Shown piece after piece: positions 59,958-64,000 of a stretch of 64,000 nt of DNA. The first letter of the stretch is position 1. Every line of letters begins with the position of its first letter. Source of the DNA: Paenibacillus elgii NBRC 100335 (lineage in GTDB: Bacteria > Bacillota > Bacilli > Paenibacillales > NBRC-103111); NCBI RefSeq assembly GCF_004000865.1, contig NZ_BIMB01000009.1, positions 62,001-126,000 on the forward strand, in the 5' to 3' direction. Below the pieces are notes generated by a model that had not been told where the DNA came from, made no database searches, and saw only the letters and a list, made by a program, of their open reading frames with translations. The position numbers were made by a program, and so were the translations under genes.

Positions 59958-60752
59958 TTACATGGAGAAAAAATCAGTCAAAACGGGAGCGAGGAAGTCC
60001 GGAGCCACATTATGCTCCTGACCTTCCAGGATGTGGCACTTTGCATTGGGGAGTCTGTCCACGAGCGCTTTCACCGCATTTTGCTGGTACTCAGGACTTG
60101 CCCCTCCACCCACCACGAGCGTAGGGATCGAGACGGGAGACCACCGCTCGGCTGGCAATGGGTTCCCCGACATGGTGTCACCCATGATGGTGCCATCATA
60201 GACCAACGTGTGCGCTACATTTTCCATCGCCGGCCAGAATGGCGCGCTTCGTATCGGAGCAACGAAATCGGCAGGAACGCCTGCTGCCTTCGTCAAGAAA
60301 TACTCGACTGCGTCGCCTCGGCGGCCCGACGTTATCAGCTCTTTGAGCTGCACTAAGTAATTCTTCGGCAGCGGAGGACGCGTATTGTCAACGACGAAAG
60401 GGGGCTCGTACAATGCGAGCTTCGCGATAGCAAGCTTGCGAGCCGCTTCGAGGGCAAGAACTCCACCGGAAGACATCCCGAATACGAATGCCGATCCGCC
60501 AGCCTCGTTAATGAGAGCTTCGATATCTTCCACTTCGCGCTCAACAGCGTACGGCGCCGTGTCGCCACTATCCCCTCGACCCCGACGATCGTAGTTGAAC
60601 ACGGTAAAGTGGGGTGACAGAAGCGAAGTGAGCTGCGACATCATCGGATCCGAACGAGTTTGAAATGCAGCGCATACCAGGATGATCGCCGGTCCATGCC
60701 CGGATTTATCAAACGCAATGGCTGTTCCGTCTTTCGAAATTACTTTTTTCAT
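59958..60752 (-). CDS. Alpha/beta hydrolase
   Basis: The protein has 264 residues. The nucleophile elbow FGMSSGG has Ser94; YDRRGRGDSGD is the oxyanion region and GQEHNVAP near the end carries the catalytic His. ATG 60752 has AGGAGG upstream, and the frame is intact. The substrate is unknown. It is the only intact gene in the segment between the two copies of the phosphorylase 3' end. Confidence 0.85.
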   Translation of the reverse strand: MKKVISKDGTAIAFDKSGHGPAIILVCAAFQTRSDPMMSQLTSLLSPHFTVFNYDRRGRGDSGDTAPYAVEREVEDIEALINEAGGSAFVFGMSSGGVLALEAARKLAIAKLALYEPPFVVDNTRPPLPKNYLVQLKELITSGRRGDAVEYFLTKAAGVPADFVAPIRSAPFWPAMENVAHTLVYDGTIMGDTMSGNPLPAERWSPVSIPTLVVGGGASPEYQQNAVKALVDRLPNAKCHILEGQEHNVAPDFLAPVLTDFFSM

Positions 60753-60764
60753 TACCTTTGCCTC

Positions 60765-61093
60765 CTATGATTTGGGAATTACCTTCTGAACGACCATTAA
60801 TCCGTTTCCATCCGGGTCCTGAAACGTGAAGAACTGAACGCCTTGTCTGGACTCGAGCCCGTTGTCTGCGATGGCTCCCTTGGAACGGACATGATCCAAT
60901 GCGGCAGCCAGATCGCGCGATTCAATGGCGGGAATCGGATTCGTACGCAAATCCAACTGCAGTTTATTGTAGAATGCTCTCGGAAAATAGTTTAGACGAT
61001 TGTCGTCGATGCAGTCGGGCTCCGAGTTTTTGGCGACGAATCCCCATACCATTTGGTCGTTTCCTGCAGGTTATCAGCGTGTACAAAAGACAC
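60765..61093 (-). pseudogene. VOC (glyoxalase-fold) protein gene, frameshifted
   Basis: The downstream frame encodes NKLQLDLRTNPIPAIESRDL and FFTFQDPDGNGLMVVQKV, the C-terminal half of a VOC protein. The usual N-terminal start (VSFVHADNLQETTKWYGDS) is present at 61093-61035 but in a different frame. The open frame from 60765 to 61052 alone would lack the first strand. I read this as one damaged gene; a short functional protein is less likely. Confidence 0.65.
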
Positions 61094-61095
61094 GA

Positions 61096-61240
61096 AATGT
61101 CCGTTTTGGTGTAGAGACGATATCCGGAATCGAAATGGCTCTATGGTGAAAACAAACCGATTTGATCATAAAATCGCAATGTTCGAACCGACAGTCCTGC
61201 CATATTAGCAAGTTCTCTAACTTGCTATTCTGAAGCATGA
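61096..61240 (-). pseudogene. Remnant of a MerR-family regulator
   Basis: Minus strand 61221-61141 encodes VRELANMAGLSVRTLRFYDQ and IGLFSP, a MerR DNA-binding helix, then a stop. DSGYRLYTKTDIS, the next part of a MerR wing, follows in another frame (61131-61093). No intact start is found. The rest of the gene is missing and the VOC remnant follows directly. The remaining sequence to 61438 shows no gene. Confidence 0.65.
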
Positions 61241-61438
61241 TCATCCCCTGTCTTGGTTGCTAGCTTTTTACCGGTACCCTCACTATACATCATTACGTTA
61301 CGTAAGGATCAAGCCATTTAACAAAAAAGACCACTCCCTCTCGATTTATTAAATCGACAGAAAGTAGTCGTCGTATCTAAATCCGTTTTTAACCACCACT
61401 ACTTGCTAAGGTGGCCCTCTTTAAAACCTTCTCTAACT

Positions 61439-62284
61439 CTATACCTCACGGACAAAACGGCGTACCAGCTCGATGAAAATCGGTTTTGTACGGTTCGCTA
61501 CCGCCACTACCTGCTCATGCGTGAGCGGCTCCAGCTCTTCGCCGATCGCCATGTCGGTGATGCAGGAGATACCGAGCACTTTAAGGCCGGCATGGCTTGC
61601 TGCGATCACTTCTCCTACCGTAGACATGCCTACCGCGTCGCCGCCGAGGTTCGCAAGCATGGTCAGCTCGGCCGGAGGCAAGTAATTCGGACCGCTAATG
61701 CCTGAGTATACGCCCTCCTGTAAGCGGATCGCTTCGCCGCGCTCCTGTCCCATTTGGGCAGCAATCCGCTTGGCCAGCTCACGGAATTGCGGCGTATACG
61801 CCTGCGACATATCCGGAAAACGGGGACCGAGCTCCGGATGATTGATTCCGATGAGCGGATTATCTCCCGTCAGGTTGAGCTGGTCGGAGATCAGCATCAA
61901 ATCGCCCGCCTGAAAGCCGCGGTTCATTCCGCCCGCCGCGTTCGTAATGACAAGCGATCGAACACCGAGCTGCTTCATGACGTAAATCGGGAAGACGACT
62001 TTTTTCATGGAGTAGCCTTCGTAATAATGAAAGCGGCCCTGCATGACGATAACATTTTTGCCTTCGAGCTTGCCGATGACAAATTGCCCGGCATGGCCTT
62101 CCACCGTAGATACCGGAAAATGCGGAATTCTATCGTAAGGAATGGCGATGGCATCCTCCACCTGAGCGGCCATATCGCCCAGGCCGGAGCCAAGCACCAA
62201 GCCCATATCTAAAGATCTTCGGTCGATGCGGTCGCTGATCCATTGAGCCGCTTCTTGAATATGTTCAACGTAGTTCGGTTCCAT
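61439..62284 (-). CDS. Purine-nucleoside phosphorylase (paralogue 1)
   Basis: The protein has 281 residues. LVLGSGLGDMA, HFPVSTVEGHAGQFVIG, MQGRFHYYEGY, VITNAAGGMN and GDAVGMSTV define a trimeric-type (guanosine/inosine) phosphorylase. Its substrate-loop sequence GISGPNYLPPAELTMLANLG differs from paralogue 2 (GPSYETPAEIR), which hints at a different specificity. Its 3' end is duplicated at 59.8 kb. Confidence 0.9.
   Translation of the reverse strand: MEPNYVEHIQEAAQWISDRIDRRSLDMGLVLGSGLGDMAAQVEDAIAIPYDRIPHFPVSTVEGHAGQFVIGKLEGKNVIVMQGRFHYYEGYSMKKVVFPIYVMKQLGVRSLVITNAAGGMNRGFQAGDLMLISDQLNLTGDNPLIGINHPELGPRFPDMSQAYTPQFRELAKRIAAQMGQERGEAIRLQEGVYSGISGPNYLPPAELTMLANLGGDAVGMSTVGEVIAASHAGLKVLGISCITDMAIGEELEPLTHEQVVAVANRTKPIFIELVRRFVREV
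61452..61576. repeat. Direct repeat of the phosphorylase 3' end (second copy)
   Basis: This 125-base stretch inside paralogue 1 is about 97 % identical to 59762-59889 in the same orientation. The two copies bracket a segment of about 1.6 kb with the hydrolase, VOC and MerR sequences. Confidence 0.85.
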
Positions 62285-62354
62285 CTCTTCTCCCTCTTTC
62301 GAATCGAATTCGGCAGTCGCTTAAAGGCGGACGCCGTTCCATCACCATGACGTT

Positions 62355-63185
62355 CTAGATTCGCGAGATGATTCCGAGCACCAGCTTAAGAAATTTCGGC
62401 TTCGCGCGCTCCGTCGTTTCCATAACCTCTGCATGGGACAACGGCTGATCCAGAATGCCCGCCGCCATATTGCTGATGCACGAAAAACCGAGCACTTCAA
62501 TGCCCGCATGCCGCGCAACAAGCACTTCCGGCACGGTGGACATGCCCACGGCGTCGCCGCCGAGCGTCCGCATCATGCGGATTTCCGCCGGCGTTTCGTA
62601 CGACGGTCCGAGCAGTCCAAGGTATACCCCCTCCTGCAGCTTCAGCCCTTGCTCTGCCGCTACCTCCTTCGCTGCCTCGCGAAGACGGCGGCTGTACGCT
62701 TCGGACATGTCCGGGAAACGAACGCCCAGATCGCTGTGATTCGGTCCAATGAGCGGGTTGCGGAACGTAAAGTTAATATGATCGCGGATCAGCATCAGAT
62801 CCCCGACCTCGTACGACGTGTTGATGCCGCCAGCAGCATTGGTCACCAGCAGCTTTTCCACGCCGAGCTCCTTCATGACACGGACCGGAAACGATACCGT
62901 TTCGACGCCGTATCCTTCATACATATGAAAACGGCCTTTCATCATCAGCACGTGCTTGCCTTCCACTTTACCGAGCAGCAGCTCGCCGGCATGGCCTTCC
63001 ACCGTAGATACCGGAAAATGCGGAATGTCTTCATACGGAATCGTTACTCCGCCTTCCACCAAATCGGCCAGCACGCCGAGACCGGAGCCCAGGATCAGGC
63101 TGATTTCCGGCTTCTCCGGATATTTCCCGCGGATATATTCCGCGGCTTCCTTAATGTTCTTCAACAGCGTCGTTTGATCGCTCAT
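62355..63185 (-). CDS. pupG: Purine-nucleoside phosphorylase (paralogue 2)
   Basis: The protein has 276 residues. LILGSGLGVLADL, HFPVSTVEGHAGELLLG, GRFHMYEGYG, VTNAAGGINTSYEVGDLM, GPSYETPAEIR (substrate Glu) and GDAVGMSTVPEV match B. subtilis PupG closely. ATG 63185 follows GGGGAGG. It lies directly downstream of phosphopentomutase, the conserved drm-pupG order. Confidence 0.95.
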   Translation of the reverse strand: MSDQTTLLKNIKEAAEYIRGKYPEKPEISLILGSGLGVLADLVEGGVTIPYEDIPHFPVSTVEGHAGELLLGKVEGKHVLMMKGRFHMYEGYGVETVSFPVRVMKELGVEKLLVTNAAGGINTSYEVGDLMLIRDHINFTFRNPLIGPNHSDLGVRFPDMSEAYSRRLREAAKEVAAEQGLKLQEGVYLGLLGPSYETPAEIRMMRTLGGDAVGMSTVPEVLVARHAGIEVLGFSCISNMAAGILDQPLSHAEVMETTERAKPKFLKLVLGIISRI

Positions 63186-63216
63186 TCGTTTCGTCCTCCC
63201 CGGCAATATGTACTTG

Positions 63217-64000
63217 TTATTTCAACTCGTTCAAAAAGCTGGTGCCGTTGCCTGTTCCCTTCACGCCGAAGTTTGCGGCAACCGTCGCGCCGAGATCCGC
63301 AAACGTGCTGCGGACTCCGACCGTCCCTGTCGTTTCAAACGCCGGGCTGTACACCAGAAGCGGCACATACTCGCGGGTATGGTCCGTCCCGTGATGAATC
63401 GGATCGTTCCCGTGATCGGCAGTCAGAATCAACAGGTCGTCCTTACTGACCCGTTCCATCAGCTTGGGCAGCCATTCGTCGAATTCGTTCAGCGCCTTGG
63501 CATACCCTTCTGGATCTCTACGGTGACCGTACAGCGAGTCGAAATCGACGAGGTTCGTAAACAGCAGTCCTTGGAACGATTCTCCCATCGCATCAATCGT
63601 CTTCTGAATCCCGTCGAGATTGCTTTTGGTCGGGAGCGCTTTGGTCACGCCTTCGCCGTCAAAAATATCGTTGATCTTCCCGACGGCGATGCAATCGAGT
63701 CCCGCATCCTTCAGCTGGTTCATGACCGTCGGAGCCGGCGGCTTCACCGCATAATCGTGACGGTTCGGCGTGCGTTTGAACGCGCCGGGCGTTCCGACAT
63801 AAGGACGCGCAATGACGCGACCGACCGTATACGGATCTTCGAGCGTCAGCTTGCGGGCAATCTCGCAGGCGCGGTACAGCTCCTCCAGCGGAATAATCTC
63901 TTCGTGCGCCGCAAGCTGGAACACGCTGTCCGCCGAAGTATAGACGATCCAGGCCCCGGCCTTCATCTGCTCCTCGCCCAGCTCATCCAATATTTCCGTT
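63217..64000 (-). CDS. drm: Phosphopentomutase, C-terminal part (cut by window edge)
   Basis: About 260 codons are visible, continuing off the right edge. [74 protein letters not shown] (metal ligands) and GTGNGTSFL identify DeoB/Drm. It converts ribose-1-phosphate and deoxyribose-1-phosphate released by the nucleoside phosphorylases into the 5-phosphates. Confidence 0.96.
   Translation of the reverse strand, partial: TEILDELGEEQMKAGAWIVYTSADSVFQLAAHEEIIPLEELYRACEIARKLTLEDPYTVGRVIARPYVGTPGAFKRTPNRHDYAVKPPAPTVMNQLKDAGLDCIAVGKINDIFDGEGVTKALPTKSNLDGIQKTIDAMGESFQGLLFTNLVDFDSLYGHRRDPEGYAKALNEFDEWLPKLMERVSKDDLLILTADHGNDPIHHGTDHTREYVPLLVYSPAFETTGTVGVRSTFADLGATVAANFGVKGTGNGTSFLNELK

Noticed and set aside
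1-64000. CRISPR array, tRNA or rRNA genes, insertion sequences
   Set aside because: No regularly spaced repeats, cloverleaf-like sequence, rRNA block or transposase frame was noticed in reading the window; a covariance-model search was not possible.

Overview
The window comes from the chromosome of an endospore-forming, moderately high-GC Firmicute. It most resembles Paenibacillus or a close relative. This rests on the density of sporulation genes (spoIVA, spoVIF, spmAB, dacB, gerW, spoVA, spoIIA-sigF, dacF), strong GGAGG-type ribosome binding sites, and a gene order that follows the Bacillus subtilis spoIVA-cmk, ypeB-mecB, resABCDE, rib-scp, sigF-spoVA and drm-pupG blocks. Nearly all genes are on the minus strand. 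I saw no tRNA, rRNA, CRISPR array, transposase or prophage module.

Layout. 1-8.4 kb: truncated spoIVA, the yphF-like lipoprotein, a ferredoxin/nucleotidyltransferase/ferredoxin trio, spoVIF, gpsA, plsY, der, then the YIEGIA protein with its small partner and a YphA-like protein. 8.4-16 kb: fni, an S1-domain protein, plsC, cmk, ypfB, the c-di-GMP brake motI, ypeB (no sleB beside it) and prsW. 16-22 kb: a primase/helicase-like fusion with a degraded Toprim site, a MecA adaptor, a deacetylase lipoprotein, a CPBP protease and a rhodanese. 22-31 kb: a serine T-box with serA, then resE-D-C-B-A and rluB. 31-43.3 kb: an amidase-like protein, spmB-spmA-dacB, an SRAP protein, an HD-GYP protein, gerW-ytfI, scpB-scpA and ribH-ribBA-ribE-ribD behind an FMN riboswitch. 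43.3-44.3 kb: an AT-richer island of small plus-strand genes, with a sigma-K-like promoter before the second one. 44.3-54 kb: ppiB, lysA, a shortened spoVA locus (AA-AB-AF only), spoIIAA-AB-sigF, dacF, a YhcN-type lipoprotein and pdp. 55-64 kb: a cupredoxin, a YvyF-like protein, csaA, a GntR/ABC operon, a glutathione peroxidase under an OhrR-like operator, then two purine nucleoside phosphorylases and the end of phosphopentomutase. Within this last part a cassette is bounded by two near-identical copies of a phosphorylase 3' end.

Functionally the window joins sporulation control (SpoIIAA/AB/SigF), spore cortex and coat assembly (SpoIVA, SpoVIF, DacB, DacF, SpmA/B), germination (YpeB, GerW, SpoVA), envelope precursor supply (GpsA, PlsY, PlsC, Fni, LysA), respiration (Res), riboflavin and serine synthesis under riboswitch control, and nucleoside salvage. 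Candidate sporulation sigma-factor promoters can be read upstream of spoIVA, spoVIF, dacB, gerW, spoVAA, spoIIAA and the small-gene island. The less explained parts are the Toprim-degenerate primase-helicase, the small-gene island, the ferredoxin trio, the 13.3 kb palindrome and the 59.7-61.6 kb cassette.
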